Positions 40,535-50,816 are shown, counted from the stretch's first letter. The stretch is DNA of 64,000 bases from Phosphoribacter sp037045055 (GCA_037045055.1 JBAOHJ010000001.1:744001-808000), one strand, 5' to 3'. The notes: generated from the sequence alone by a model not told the origin. A program made the numbers and translations.

Positions 40535-43132
40535 TCACGCGTTGACGACCAGCCCCAGGGCGGTGGGCGAGCTCAGACCCGGGTGGGCGGGGATGACCCG
40601 CACGGTGTAGCCGAAGGCGCCGGTGCGGGTCAGCGTGACGCTGCCGGCGAACTGGTGCCGGCCGCCCTCGTAGCTCTCGACCGGCTCGAGCGTGACGAGG
40701 GTGACGTCCTTGATGCTGTCGTCCCGGTCGGAGGCCGCGCCGTAGGCGAACTGCACCTGCACGTCCTTGGGCTTGAGCTCGCCCAGGTGGACGTACGCCT
40801 TGACGTGCAGGGTGTCGCCGATCTGCGGCGAGTCGGAGATGCCCGAGGACTCGACGTGGTCGACCCGCACCGAGGGCCAGGCCGCGCGCACCCGGGCACT
40901 GTATGCCGCGAGCTTGCGGGCACCGGTGTACTTCGGCCCGTCCATGGCCCACCCGGCCCGGGCGGCGGGGCCGTACAGCCGGGTGGTGTAGTCACGGACC
41001 ATGCGGGTGGCCTGGACCTTCGGGCCCAGCGTGGCCAGGGTGTGCACCAGCCGCCCCACCCAGTGCACCGGCAGGCCGTTGTCGTTGCGGTCGTAGAAGC
41101 TCGTCCGGACGCTGTCCTCGATGAGGTCGTAGAGGGCCGCCGCCTCGATATCGTCGCGGCGGTCGGGGTCGGTAACGCCGTCGGCGGTGGGGATCGCCCA
41201 ACCGTTCTGCCCGTCGTACCACTCGTCCCACCACCCGTCGAGGATCGACAGGTTGAGACCGCCGTTGAGGGCGGCCTTCATGCCGGAGGTCCCGCACGCC
41301 TCGAACGGGCGCAGCGGGTTGTTCAGCCAGACGTCGCACCCGGGCAGCAGCTTGCTGGCCATGGCCATGTCGTAGTTGGGCAGGAAGGCGATCCGGTGGC
41401 GGACCTTGGGGTCGTCGGCGAACTGCACCATCTGCTGGACCAGCCGCTTGCCGGTGTCGTCGGCGGGGTGGGACTTGCCGGCGATGACCAGCTGCACCGG
41501 GCGCTTGGGGTCCAGCAGGATCTTGCGCAGCCGCTCGGGGTCGCGAAGCATGAGGGTGAGCCGCTTGTACGTCGGGACCCGCCGGGCGAAGCCGATGGTG
41601 AGCACGTCGGGGTCGAGGATGTCCTGCACCCACCCGAGCTCGGCCGACGTGGCCCCTCGTTTGATCCACGACTTGCGCACCCGGTTGCGGGCCTCGACCA
41701 CGAGCTGTCGGCGCAGCTCGCGCTTGACCGCCCACAGCTCGTCCCAGTTCAGCGTGCGCATCCGCTCCCAGCCGCCGTCGCGGTCCAGGTCGTGGGTGCC
41801 CAGGGTCCGCTCGACGAGGTCGAGCAGCCGACGGTCCACCCAGGTGGGGGCGTGGACGCCGTTGGTGATGGAGGTGATCGGCACCTCGACGGTGTCAAAC
41901 CCCGGCCAGAGCCCGTCGAACATCTCTCGGCTCACCGCTCCGTGCAGCAGGGACACCCCGTTGGCGCGCCCGGCCAGCCGCAGGCCCATGACGGCCATGT
42001 TGAACATGCCGGGGGTGCCGCCCTCGAAGGTCTCCGAGCCCAGGGCGAGCAGGGCGTCCAGCGGCACGCCGGGCAGCGCGTTCTCACCGCCGAAGTACAC
42101 CCGGATCCGCTCGGCGGGGAACCGGTCGATGCCGGCCGGCACCGGCGTATGCGTGGTGAACACCGTGGAGGCCCGGACCGCTTCCAGGGCCTCCTCGAAG
42201 GTGAGGGTGTGCTGGGTGACCAGCTCGGAGATCCGCTCCACCCCGAGAAAGCCGGCGTGCCCCTCGTTGGTGTGGTAGACGTCCGGCTCCGGGGCGCCGG
42301 CGAGCCGCGACCACAGGCGCAGCGCCCGGACCCCGCCGACGCCCAGCAGCAGCTCCTGCTCCAGCCGGCGGTCGCCGCCGCCGCCGTAGAGGGCCTCCGT
42401 CACGGTCCGGGAGGCCTCGTCGTTGCCCTGGACGTCCGAGTCCAGCAACAGCAGCGGCACCCGCCCCACCTTGGCCCGCCACACGTGGGCGCGCAGCATC
42501 CGGCCGCCCGGCAGCCTCAGCTCGATGACGCACGGGCGGCCGTCGGCCTCGCGCAGCAAGGAGATCGGCAGACCGTCGGGGTCCAGCACCGGGTAGGACT
42601 CCTGCTGCCAGCCCTCCCGGTTGAGCGACTGGACGAAGTAGCCGGTCTTGTAGAACAGTCCGACCCCGACGATCGGCACGCCGAGATCGGACGCGGACTT
42701 GAGGTGGTCGCCGGCGAGGATCCCCAAGCCGCCGCTGTACTGCGGCAGCACGTGGGTGATCCCGAACTCCGGGCTGAAGTAGGCGATGGCGCGGGGTGCA
42801 CCGGGCAGGCCACCGAAGGGCTCCTGCGCCGCCGCCCAGTCCTGGTACCACCGGTCCGCGGTGAGGTAGTGCGTCAGGGACGCCTTGACGTCGTCGACCC
42901 GGTTGACGAACTCGGCATCCGCAGCGAGCGCAGCGAGCTTGTCGCTGGACAAGCGCGCCAGCAGGGTCACCGGGTCCTGGCGACACTCGGTCCACAGGGT
43001 CGGGTCGATGCTCTTGAACAGCTCCCGGGTCTCGGGGTGCCAGGACCAGTACAGGTTGAGCGAGAGGTCCCCGAGCGCGGCGATGGGCTCGGGCAGGACG
43101 GTGCGAACGTTGAAGCGACGGATGGCCTTCAC
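40535..43132 (-). CDS. glgP: Alpha-glucan phosphorylase GlgP (DUF3417-containing, short type)
   Basis: 865 residues. The N-terminal DUF3417 region (NVRTVLPEPIAALGDLSLNLYWSWH) and the long glucan phosphorylase barrel identify the class common in actinobacteria and thermophiles. Key elements are FSPEFGITHVLPQYSGGLGILAGDH, HTNEGHAGF, the PLP-lysine motif GTSGMKAALNGG and the following LNLSILDGWWDEW. It releases glucose-1-phosphate from glycogen. GTG start; TATAGT ends 8 nt upstream, suggesting a leaderless mRNA. The convergent glgX and divergent glgE place it at the centre of the glycogen locus. Confidence 0.96.
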   Translation of the reverse strand: MKAIRRFNVRTVLPEPIAALGDLSLNLYWSWHPETRELFKSIDPTLWTECRQDPVTLLARLSSDKLAALAADAEFVNRVDDVKASLTHYLTADRWYQDWAAAQEPFGGLPGAPRAIAYFSPEFGITHVLPQYSGGLGILAGDHLKSASDLGVPIVGVGLFYKTGYFVQSLNREGWQQESYPVLDPDGLPISLLREADGRPCVIELRLPGGRMLRAHVWRAKVGRVPLLLLDSDVQGNDEASRTVTEALYGGGGDRRLEQELLLGVGGVRALRLWSRLAGAPEPDVYHTNEGHAGFLGVERISELVTQHTLTFEEALEAVRASTVFTTHTPVPAGIDRFPAERIRVYFGGENALPGVPLDALLALGSETFEGGTPGMFNMAVMGLRLAGRANGVSLLHGAVSREMFDGLWPGFDTVEVPITSITNGVHAPTWVDRRLLDLVERTLGTHDLDRDGGWERMRTLNWDELWAVKRELRRQLVVEARNRVRKSWIKRGATSAELGWVQDILDPDVLTIGFARRVPTYKRLTLMLRDPERLRKILLDPKRPVQLVIAGKSHPADDTGKRLVQQMVQFADDPKVRHRIAFLPNYDMAMASKLLPGCDVWLNNPLRPFEACGTSGMKAALNGGLNLSILDGWWDEWYDGQNGWAIPTADGVTDPDRRDDIEAAALYDLIEDSVRTSFYDRNDNGLPVHWVGRLVHTLATLGPKVQATRMVRDYTTRLYGPAARAGWAMDGPKYTGARKLAAYSARVRAAWPSVRVDHVESSGISDSPQIGDTLHVKAYVHLGELKPKDVQVQFAYGAASDRDDSIKDVTLVTLEPVESYEGGRHQFAGSVTLTRTGAFGYTVRVIPAHPGLSSPTALGLVVNA

Positions 43133-43140
43133 GCCGGCAG

Positions 43141-43146
43141 ACTATA
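43141..43146 (-). promoter_or_regulatory. Putative -10 element of glgP
   Basis: TATAGT on the minus strand, close to the TATAAT consensus, ending 8 nt before the glgP GTG. Confidence 0.5.
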
Positions 43147-43291
43147 GACGCTGGCGCGCGGGTGGACCCGAGTTGCCCACTCCACCGCGACCCCGAGGCC
43201 GGCGCGGCGGCGCGTTCCCGAGGGCCGCCGGCGCAGCCCGGCCCCGGGCCGCCACCGCCCCACCGGGGTAGGTCCGCGCGGACAGACCGAG

Positions 43292-43297
43292 TAGCGT
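43292..43297 (+). promoter_or_regulatory. Putative -10 element of the glgE-treS-mak/glgB operon
   Basis: TAGCGT ending 6 nt before the glgE GTG at 43304; leaderless arrangement. Confidence 0.45.
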
Positions 43298-43303
43298 CGG
43301 ATC

Positions 43304-45490
43304 GTGGCCATCACCTCCGCCTCCGACCCGGTCAACGACGCCCCGACGAAGCGGCCCACGGCCGCTCGCTCCGGCGCGAGCGCGTCGGGTGCGCCCGGCC
43401 CGACCCGGGCGCGGACCCCGTCCGCCGCGTCGAGCGCCGGGGCCACGACGTCCGCGACGCCAGGGCCTCGTCGCAGTCCCCTGCACGCGGGGATCAAGCC
43501 CATCGGCCGCATCCCGGTGGTCAACGTCCGCCCGCTGGTCGACAACGGCGACCGGCCGGCCAAGTCCGTCGTCGACGAGGAGTTCATCGTCGCCGCGCAG
43601 GTGTTCCGCGAGGGCCACGACGCCGTCAACGCCACCGCCGTGCTGGTGGACCCGGACGGCGCCGAGCACCACTACCCCATGCACTGCGACAACGAGGGCC
43701 TGTCGTGGTGGTCCACAACGGTCAGCGCCGACCGCACCGGCTGGTGGTCCTACCGCGTCGAGGGCTGGTCGGACCCCTGGGCCACCTGGGTGCACGACGC
43801 GACCATCAAGATCGAGGCCGGCGTCGACGAGCAGCTCATGCTCGAGGAGGGGGCCCGCGTCCTGGACAGCGCCCTGGCCGCGCTGCCGCCCGATGCGCCG
43901 ACCGGCTCGCGCGAGGCGCTCGCCGGCGCAGTCGCGGCCCTGCGTGACCGCGAGCAGGGCCCGCTCACCCGGCTGGCCGGTGGGCTGGCGCCCCCGGTGC
44001 ACGCGACGTTCGCGGCATACCCGTTGCGGCGCAAGGTCAGCCCCAGCCAGCAGGTCCCCCTGCTCGTCGAGCGCGAGCTCGCCCTCTTCGGCGCCTGGTA
44101 CGAGATCTTCCCGCGCTCCGAGGGCGCCCGGCAGGACCCGAAGACCGGGGCCTGGCGCTCGGGCACCTTCCGCACCGCGATGACGCGGCTGCCGGCGATC
44201 GCCGACATGGGCTTCGACGTGGTCTACCTCACCCCGATCCACCCGATCGGCACAACGGCGCGCAAGGGACGCAACAACACCCTCAACGCGTTGCCCGGCG
44301 ACCCGGGCAGCCCGTACGCCATCGGCTCCCCCGACGGCGGGCACGACGCGATCCACCCCGACCTGGGCACCTTCGAGGACTTCGACGCCTTCGTCGCCGA
44401 GGCCGGGCGGTGGGGCCTGGAGGTCGCCCTGGACATCGCCTTGCAGTGCTCGCCCGACCATCCCTACGTCAGCACCCACCCGGAGTGGTTCACCACCCGC
44501 GCGGACGGCACCATCGCCTACGCCGAGAACCCGCCGAAGAAGTACCAGGACATCTACCCGCTGAACTTCGACAACGACCCCGAGGGGGCCTACGCGGAGA
44601 TGCGCCGGGTCATCCAGGTGTGGATCGACCACGGGGTGCGGATCTTCCGGGTGGACAACCCGCACACCAAGCCGGTGGAGTTCTGGCAGTGGATCATCGC
44701 CGACGTGGCCCTGGATCATCCCGAGGTCATCTGGCTGTCCGAGGCGTTCACCAGGCCGGCGATGATGCACGCGCTGGCCAAGGCCGGCTTCCAGCAGTCC
44801 TACACCTACTACGCCTGGCGGAACGTGGCCGGGGAGCTGCGCGACTACTGCGCCGAGCTGGCCGGCGAGTCGGCGGCATACATGCGCCCGTCGTTCTGGC
44901 CGACCACGCACGACATCCTCACCCCCTACATGCAGTACGGCGGTCCCACCGCGTGGAAGCTGCGCGCCGCCCTGGCCGCCACCCTGGTGCCCACCTACGG
45001 CATCTACGCCGGCTACGAGCTCATGGAGCACGTGGCGCGGCCCGGGGTCGAGGAGCAGATCGACAACGAGAAGTACGAGTACAAGGACCGTCGCTGGGCC
45101 GACTACGAGAAGGGCGGGCCGAAGGCCGGCAAGTCACTGTCCGGCTACCTCACCATGCTCAACCGGATCCGCCGCGCCCACCCGGCGATGCGGTGGCTGC
45201 GCAACCTGCACTTCCACGAGGCCGACGACGAGAACGTGCTGGTGTTCTCCAAGACCCGGGTGCTCGACGGGCACCGCGACACCATCGTGGTCGTGGCCAA
45301 CCTCGACCCCCACCACACCCGCGAGGCGATGACCCGGCTGCACATGCCGGCGCTGGGGCTGGACTGGGCGGCGACGATGCCCGTGCACGACCTCGTCACC
45401 GACCAGTGGTGGGACTGGCGCGAGCGCAACTTCGTGCGGATCGGTCCCGACACCGAGCCGGTGCACATCCTCGAGGTCCGGTCGTACTGA
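43304..45490 (+). CDS. glgE: Alpha-1,4-glucan:maltose-1-phosphate maltosyltransferase GlgE
   Basis: 728 residues. Residues 1-60 are Ala/Ser/Pro/Thr-rich and not conserved; homology begins at IKPIGRIPVVNVRPLVDNG. Domain N with WWSYRVEGWSDPWATW is followed by a GH13_3 barrel: GAWYEIFPRSEG, VVYLTPIHPIG, RIFRVDNPHTKP (nucleophile Asp) and VIWLSEAFTRP (Glu). It adds maltosyl units from maltose-1-phosphate to linear glucan. A start nearer residue 55 cannot be excluded, although TAGCGT 6 nt before the GTG at 43304 supports this one. The TGA shares one base with the treS ATG. Confidence 0.96.
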   Translation: MAITSASDPVNDAPTKRPTAARSGASASGAPGPTRARTPSAASSAGATTSATPGPRRSPLHAGIKPIGRIPVVNVRPLVDNGDRPAKSVVDEEFIVAAQVFREGHDAVNATAVLVDPDGAEHHYPMHCDNEGLSWWSTTVSADRTGWWSYRVEGWSDPWATWVHDATIKIEAGVDEQLMLEEGARVLDSALAALPPDAPTGSREALAGAVAALRDREQGPLTRLAGGLAPPVHATFAAYPLRRKVSPSQQVPLLVERELALFGAWYEIFPRSEGARQDPKTGAWRSGTFRTAMTRLPAIADMGFDVVYLTPIHPIGTTARKGRNNTLNALPGDPGSPYAIGSPDGGHDAIHPDLGTFEDFDAFVAEAGRWGLEVALDIALQCSPDHPYVSTHPEWFTTRADGTIAYAENPPKKYQDIYPLNFDNDPEGAYAEMRRVIQVWIDHGVRIFRVDNPHTKPVEFWQWIIADVALDHPEVIWLSEAFTRPAMMHALAKAGFQQSYTYYAWRNVAGELRDYCAELAGESAAYMRPSFWPTTHDILTPYMQYGGPTAWKLRAALAATLVPTYGIYAGYELMEHVARPGVEEQIDNEKYEYKDRRWADYEKGGPKAGKSLSGYLTMLNRIRRAHPAMRWLRNLHFHEADDENVLVFSKTRVLDGHRDTIVVVANLDPHHTREAMTRLHMPALGLDWAATMPVHDLVTDQWWDWRERNFVRIGPDTEPVHILEVRSY

Positions 45491-47190
45491 TGCCGGGGCT
45501 CAACCTCGCCCAGCCGGGTCTGCGCCGCGATCCCACGTGGTACAAGACCGCGGTGTTCTACGAGGTCCTGGTGCGCGCCTTCAACGACTCCAAGGGCACC
45601 GGCTCGGGCGACTTCACCGGGCTGGTCAGCCGGCTGGACTACCTGCAGTGGCTCGGCGTGGACTGCCTGTGGCTGCCGCCCTTCTACGCCTCGCCGTTGC
45701 GCGACGGCGGCTACGACGTCGCCGACTACACCGCCGTCCTGCCCGAGTTCGGCACCCTGCCGGAGTTCAAGGAGCTCGTGTCGCAAGCACACGCCCGCGG
45801 CCTACGGATCGTCACCGACCTGGCGATGAACCACACCAGCGACCAGCACCCGTGGTTCCAGTCCAGTCGCTCGGACCCGCAGGGCCCCTACGGCGACTAC
45901 TACGTCTGGTCGGACACCGACGAGAAGTACGCCGACGCCCGGGTCGTCTTCGTCGACACCGAGGTGTCGAACTGGACCTTCGACCCGGTGCGTCGGCAGT
46001 TCTTCTGGCACCGCTTCTTCTCCCACCAGCCCGACCTCAACTACGACAACCCCAAGGTCGCCGAGGAGATGCTCGACGTCGCCCGGTTCTGGCTCAACCT
46101 CGGGATCGACGGCTTCCGCCTCGACGCGGTGCCCTACCTGTTCGAGGAGGACGGCCACAACGGCGAGAACCACCCCCGGACCCACGAGTTCGTGGCCCGG
46201 CTGCGGGCGATGATCGACGAGGAGTACCCGGGCCGGGTGCTCATCGCGGAGGCCAACCAGCCCCCTCGGGAGGTCGTCGACTACTTCGGCACCACCGAGG
46301 TCCCGGAGTGCCAGATGTGCTTCCACTTCCCGGTCATGCCGCGGCTGTACTACGCCCTGCGTGAGGAGAAGGCCGCCCCGATCGTCGACGTGCTGGCGGA
46401 CACCCCCCCGATCCCGCCGACCGCTCAGTGGGGGACGTTCCTGCGCAACCACGACGAGCTCACCCTCGAGATGGTCAGCCCCGAGGAGCGCGCCGCGATG
46501 TACGGCTGGTACGCCCCCGACCCCCGGATGCGCGCCAACATCGGGATCCGCCGCCGGCTGGCCCCGTTGCTGGACAACAGCCGCCCGGAGATCGAGCTCA
46601 TCCACGCCCTGTTGTTCAGCCTGCCCGGCTCGCCGTGTCTCTACTACGGCGACGAGATCGGGATGGGCGACAACATCTGGCTCAACGACCGCGACGCCGT
46701 GCGCACCCCCATGCAGTGGTCCCCGGACCGCAACTCGGGGTTCTCGGCCGCCGACCCGGGCAAGCTCTACCTGCCGGTGATCTCCTCGCTGGTCTACCAC
46801 TACAACAACGTCAACGTCGAGGCCCAGATGGCGCACGGGTCCTCGCTGCTGCATTGGATGCGCGGCATGCTGCAGGTCCGGGCGCGCAACCCGGTCTTCG
46901 GGCTGGGCGACTTCCGGGTGTGCCCGTCGGACAACCCGGCCGTCCTGGCCTTCGTGCGCTCCTCCCAGGTGGTCGACACCGGGGCCCGGATCGCCTTGTG
47001 CGTGGCGAACCTGTCCTCGCGCCCGCAGGGCGTCACCCTGGTGCTGCCCGAGGACTGTCACGGGCGGTACATCCGGGATCTCTTCCGGGGCTCGGGCTTC
47101 CCGCGGGTGGGCGAGGACGGCGCCATCTCGCTCACCCTGGGCTCCCGGGACTTCTTCTGGCTGCGGTTGTCCAAGGAGATGCCCGAGTGA
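45490..47190 (+). CDS. treS: Trehalose synthase / maltose isomerase TreS
   Basis: 566 residues. It opens with WYKTAVFYEVLVRAFNDSKGTGSGDF, the TreS hallmark. GH13 regions include LRIVTDLAMNHTSDQHPWF, GIDGFRLDAVPYLFEEDG (nucleophile), RVLIAEANQPP (Glu) and FLRNHDELTLEM. It interconverts trehalose and maltose, feeding maltose to the maltokinase encoded next. The ATG overlaps the glgE stop by 1 bp and its TGA overlaps the following GTG by 4 bp. It has no C-terminal maltokinase; here the kinase is fused to GlgB instead. Confidence 0.96.
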   Translation: MPGLNLAQPGLRRDPTWYKTAVFYEVLVRAFNDSKGTGSGDFTGLVSRLDYLQWLGVDCLWLPPFYASPLRDGGYDVADYTAVLPEFGTLPEFKELVSQAHARGLRIVTDLAMNHTSDQHPWFQSSRSDPQGPYGDYYVWSDTDEKYADARVVFVDTEVSNWTFDPVRRQFFWHRFFSHQPDLNYDNPKVAEEMLDVARFWLNLGIDGFRLDAVPYLFEEDGHNGENHPRTHEFVARLRAMIDEEYPGRVLIAEANQPPREVVDYFGTTEVPECQMCFHFPVMPRLYYALREEKAAPIVDVLADTPPIPPTAQWGTFLRNHDELTLEMVSPEERAAMYGWYAPDPRMRANIGIRRRLAPLLDNSRPEIELIHALLFSLPGSPCLYYGDEIGMGDNIWLNDRDAVRTPMQWSPDRNSGFSAADPGKLYLPVISSLVYHYNNVNVEAQMAHGSSLLHWMRGMLQVRARNPVFGLGDFRVCPSDNPAVLAFVRSSQVVDTGARIALCVANLSSRPQGVTLVLPEDCHGRYIRDLFRGSGFPRVGEDGAISLTLGSRDFFWLRLSKEMPE

Positions 47191-50100
47191 GGACGGCGGC
47201 CGGCGTGCCGCCGCCCGTCCTCGGGCTGCTGACCGCGTGGCTGGGCCGGCAGCGGTGGTATGCCGGCAAGGACCACCGACCCGCGCTGACCCCGGCGTCG
47301 GACGCCGGCCCGTCGACCGACGGCCCGGCTCGGGTCTGGCTGCTCGCGGTGAGCGACCTCGCGGCCGACCCGCCGGTGACCTATCAGGTGCCGCTGGTCG
47401 ACCGCCCGGCCCCCGCGGTCGGCGCCGAGGCGGCGCTCGTCGGCGTCCTCGACGATCCGGTGCTCGGGCGCCGGTGGGTCTACGACGGCCCGCACGACCC
47501 GGCCTACGTCGCGGGTCTCGTCGCGGGTCTGGACGGGGGGCCGACCCTGCGCTCGTCCCGCGTGCTCGAGGGCGAGCAGTCCAACACCTCGGTGATCTGC
47601 GAGGTCACCGGGCCCGAGGGGCAGCCGGCCGACCCGGTCATCGTCAAGGTTCTGCGCCGCCTGGCCCCCGGGGTCAACCCGGACGTCGAGGTGTGCCGCG
47701 CGCTCACCCAGGCGGGGTCGACCCTCGTGGCGCGGTGGCGCGGCGGCGGCGAGACGACCTGGCGGCGCCCCGACGGCACGGTGGTCACCGGGTCGGCCCA
47801 CGTCGCGACGACGTATGCCGCCGGGGCGCAGGACTGCTGGCGGGTGGCCCGTCGGGCCGCTGCCGACGGGCACTCCTTCGCCGAGCAGGCCCGTCGGCTC
47901 GGGGTCGCGACCGCGACGCTGCACGCCGACCTGGCCCGGGTGTTCGGCACCCGACCGGCCGATGCGACGGACCGCGCCCGGGTGCTCGGCTCGCTGCGCG
48001 ACCGGTGCTCCGACGCCGTCGTCCGGGTCGGCGACCTCGCCGCCCGCGAGCCGCAGGTCCACGCCATGCTGGCCCGGGTGCGCCAGCTGCCCTGGCCGGC
48101 GATGCAGCGCATCCACGGCGACTACCACCTCGGGCAGGTCCTGCTGCTGCCCGACGGGCGGTGCGTGGTGCTCGACTTCGAGGGCGAGCCGCTGCGCCCG
48201 GCCGCGCAGCGGTCCCTGCCCGATCTGCCGGCCCGGGACGTCGCCGGCATGCTGCGCTCCTTCGACTACGCCGCCGGGTCGGTCGAGCAGGACCGGCCGG
48301 GGGTGTCGCGACGCGACTGGGCGCAGGCCGCCCGGACGGCGTTCCTGCAGGGATATCGCCACGCCGCCGGCGGGGCGACGGCGCTGTTGGCCGAGCGCGA
48401 CGACGCGTTGACCACCGCCCTGGAGATCGACAAGGCGCTCTACGAGGTCGTCTACGAGGCGACCAATCGCCCGTCCTGGCTGCCCATCCCACGGGATGCC
48501 CTCGATCGTCTGCTCCGCGACGGCAGGAGTACCGTCGTGACCGATCCACCCGCCTGCCCCGCGTCGCCCCGCAGCACCCCCACGAGCACAGTCACGGAGG
48601 CCCCGATGCCCGCCGTCCGCACCAAGGCGATGGTCGCCGACGAGAGCGCGATCACCGCGTTCCTCGAGGCCCGCCATTCCCAGCCGCACGACCTGCTCGG
48701 TCACCACGTCGGCCCCGGCGGGCTCACCGTCACGGCATACCGGCCGTTGGCGTCCTCGGTGCGCGCCAAGCTGCAGGACGGCTCGATCCTGGACCTGCCG
48801 CACGTGCGGGGGGGCGTGTGGTCCGGCACGACCGACGCGGCCAACTCCAGCCAGGACTACCGGCTGCTGGTCACCTACGGCGACGGCGTCGAGCACGAGC
48901 AGGACGACCCCTACCGCTTCGCCCCGACCCTCGGCGAGATGGACCGGCATCTGTTCAACGAGGGCCGCCACGAGCAGCTGTGGGAGGTCCTCGGGGCGCA
49001 CGTGCGCCGCTACGAGGGCCCGCTGGGCTCGGTCCAGGGGGTCTCCTTCGCCGTGTGGGCCCCGAACGCGACCGCGGTGCACGTCGTCGGCGACTTCAAC
49101 GGGTGGGACCGGCTGTCGCACCCGATGCGGATGCTGGCCCCGTCGGGCGTGTGGGAGCTGTTCGTCCCCGGCGCCGCGGCCGGCATGAACTACCAGTTCG
49201 CGATCCGCGGCCAGGACACCATCGTGCGGCTCAAGGCCGACCCGATGGCCCGGTTCAGCGAGGTGGCGCCGAAGCAGGCCTCGGTGGTCTACGAGTCCAG
49301 CTACCAGTGGCAGGACGCGCAGTGGCAGGCGGACCGGGCCACGAACAACCCGCACCACGGGCCGATGAGCATCTACGAGGTGCACATCGGCTCGTGGCGG
49401 CAGGGTCAGGGCTACCGCGACCTGGCCGAGCACCTGGTCAACTACGTCAAGGACCTCGGCTTCACCCATGTCGAGCTCATGCCGGTCATGGAGCATCCCT
49501 ACGTCCCCTCGTGGGGGTATCACGTCACCGGCTACTACGCGGTCTCCTCCCGGTGGGGCACCCCCGACGACTTCAAGACGCTGGTGGACTACCTGCACTG
49601 CAACGGCATCGGGGTGATCCTCGACTGGGTGCCGGGCCACTTCGCCACCGACTCGTGGGCTCTCGGGCAGTTCGACGGCACCCACCTCTACGAGCACGGC
49701 GACCCGCGCAAGGGGTGGCACCAGGAATGGGGCTCCTACGTCTTCGACTTCGGACGACCCGAGGTGCGCAACTTCCTCGTCGCCAACGCCTCGTACTGGC
49801 TCGAGGAGTTCCACATCGACGGGCTGCGGGTCGACGGGGTCGCCTCGATGCTCTACCTCGACTACTCCCGCCAGCCGGGCGAGTGGATCCCCAACGCCTA
49901 CGGCGGCAACGAGAACCTCGACGCAGTGGCGCTGCTGCAGGAGGCGAACGCCACGGCATACAAGCGGGTCCCCGGCGTGGTGACGATCGCCGAGGAGTCC
50001 ACCGCCTGGGGCGGGGTGTCCAAGCCGACGACCATGGGCGGGCTGGGCTTCGGGTTCAAGTGGAACATGGGCTGGATGAACGACGCCATGCGCTACATCG

Positions 50101-50816
50101 GCCTCGACCCGGTCTACCGCCAGTACCACCACAACTACCTGACCTTCGCGCTGATGTACGCCTACAGCGAGAACTTCGTGCTGCCGATCAGCCACGACGA
50201 GGTGGTCCACGGCAAGGGCTCGCTCATGCGCAAGGCCCGGGGCAACCGCGACGAGCAGGTCGCCACGGTGCGGGCCTTCCTCGCGTACATGTGGACCCAC
50301 CCGGGCAAGCAGCTGATCTTCATGGGCTCGGAGTTCGCCCAGGAGTCGGAGTGGTCCGACGGGCGCTCGCTGGACTGGTGGCTGCTCGACCAGCCGCTGC
50401 ACTACCGCGTGCATGCCCAGGTCAAGGAGATGAACAGCATCTATCGCGCCAACCGCGCGCTCTGGGAGCTGGACTCCAACCCGGCCGGGTTCTGGTGGCT
50501 GAACGCCGACGACGCCGGCCGGAACACCTTCTCCTACCTGCGCTTCGGCTCCGGGGACCCGCACGTGGACGCCCCCGTGGTCGCCGTCGTCGTCAACTTC
50601 AGCGGGATGACCCACGAGCCGTACCGCATCGGCGTGCCCCGCCCGGGCGGGTGGACGGTCATCCTCGACACGGCCGGCTACCACCCCGACGCGCCGAGCT
50701 CCACCGGTGTGGTCATCCAGGCCGACGACGGCGGCTGGGACGGACAGCCGTATGCCGTGAACGTCACCGTCCCGCGACTGTCCACGGTGTGGCTGGTGCC
50801 CGACACCCCTGCGTGA
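47187..50816 (+). CDS. glgB: Maltokinase-glycogen branching enzyme fusion (Mak/Pep2-GlgB)
   Basis: One uninterrupted 1209-residue frame. Residues 1-455 are maltokinase: N-terminal cap with LLTAWLGRQRWYAGKD, LEGEQSNTSVICEV, and the kinase motif IHGDYHLGQVLLLPDG followed by VLDFEGEP. Residues ~456-480 are a Pro/Ser/Thr linker. The rest is GlgB: CBM48 domain with VWAPNATAVHVVGDFNGWD, GH13 barrel with IDGLRVDGVASMLY (nucleophile), VTIAEESTAW (Glu) and ISHDEVVHGKGSLM. No stop separates the halves. Met474 is preceded by CGGAGG with 5-nt spacing, so GlgB could also be made alone. Mak supplies maltose-1-phosphate to GlgE; GlgB adds alpha-1,6 branches. The start overlaps treS by 4 bp. Confidence 0.93.
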   Translation: MRTAAGVPPPVLGLLTAWLGRQRWYAGKDHRPALTPASDAGPSTDGPARVWLLAVSDLAADPPVTYQVPLVDRPAPAVGAEAALVGVLDDPVLGRRWVYDGPHDPAYVAGLVAGLDGGPTLRSSRVLEGEQSNTSVICEVTGPEGQPADPVIVKVLRRLAPGVNPDVEVCRALTQAGSTLVARWRGGGETTWRRPDGTVVTGSAHVATTYAAGAQDCWRVARRAAADGHSFAEQARRLGVATATLHADLARVFGTRPADATDRARVLGSLRDRCSDAVVRVGDLAAREPQVHAMLARVRQLPWPAMQRIHGDYHLGQVLLLPDGRCVVLDFEGEPLRPAAQRSLPDLPARDVAGMLRSFDYAAGSVEQDRPGVSRRDWAQAARTAFLQGYRHAAGGATALLAERDDALTTALEIDKALYEVVYEATNRPSWLPIPRDALDRLLRDGRSTVVTDPPACPASPRSTPTSTVTEAPMPAVRTKAMVADESAITAFLEARHSQPHDLLGHHVGPGGLTVTAYRPLASSVRAKLQDGSILDLPHVRGGVWSGTTDAANSSQDYRLLVTYGDGVEHEQDDPYRFAPTLGEMDRHLFNEGRHEQLWEVLGAHVRRYEGPLGSVQGVSFAVWAPNATAVHVVGDFNGWDRLSHPMRMLAPSGVWELFVPGAAAGMNYQFAIRGQDTIVRLKADPMARFSEVAPKQASVVYESSYQWQDAQWQADRATNNPHHGPMSIYEVHIGSWRQGQGYRDLAEHLVNYVKDLGFTHVELMPVMEHPYVPSWGYHVTGYYAVSSRWGTPDDFKTLVDYLHCNGIGVILDWVPGHFATDSWALGQFDGTHLYEHGDPRKGWHQEWGSYVFDFGRPEVRNFLVANASYWLEEFHIDGLRVDGVASMLYLDYSRQPGEWIPNAYGGNENLDAVALLQEANATAYKRVPGVVTIAEESTAWGGVSKPTTMGGLGFGFKWNMGWMNDAMRYIGLDPVYRQYHHNYLTFALMYAYSENFVLPISHDEVVHGKGSLMRKARGNRDEQVATVRAFLAYMWTHPGKQLIFMGSEFAQESEWSDGRSLDWWLLDQPLHYRVHAQVKEMNSIYRANRALWELDSNPAGFWWLNADDAGRNTFSYLRFGSGDPHVDAPVVAVVVNFSGMTHEPYRIGVPRPGGWTVILDTAGYHPDAPSSTGVVIQADDGGWDGQPYAVNVTVPRLSTVWLVPDTPA

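Noticed and set aside
43304..43470. Separate small gene in the first 55 codons of glgE
   Set aside because: The stretch is in frame with glgE, low-complexity, and preceded by a fitting -10 element; a poorly conserved N-terminal extension is simpler.
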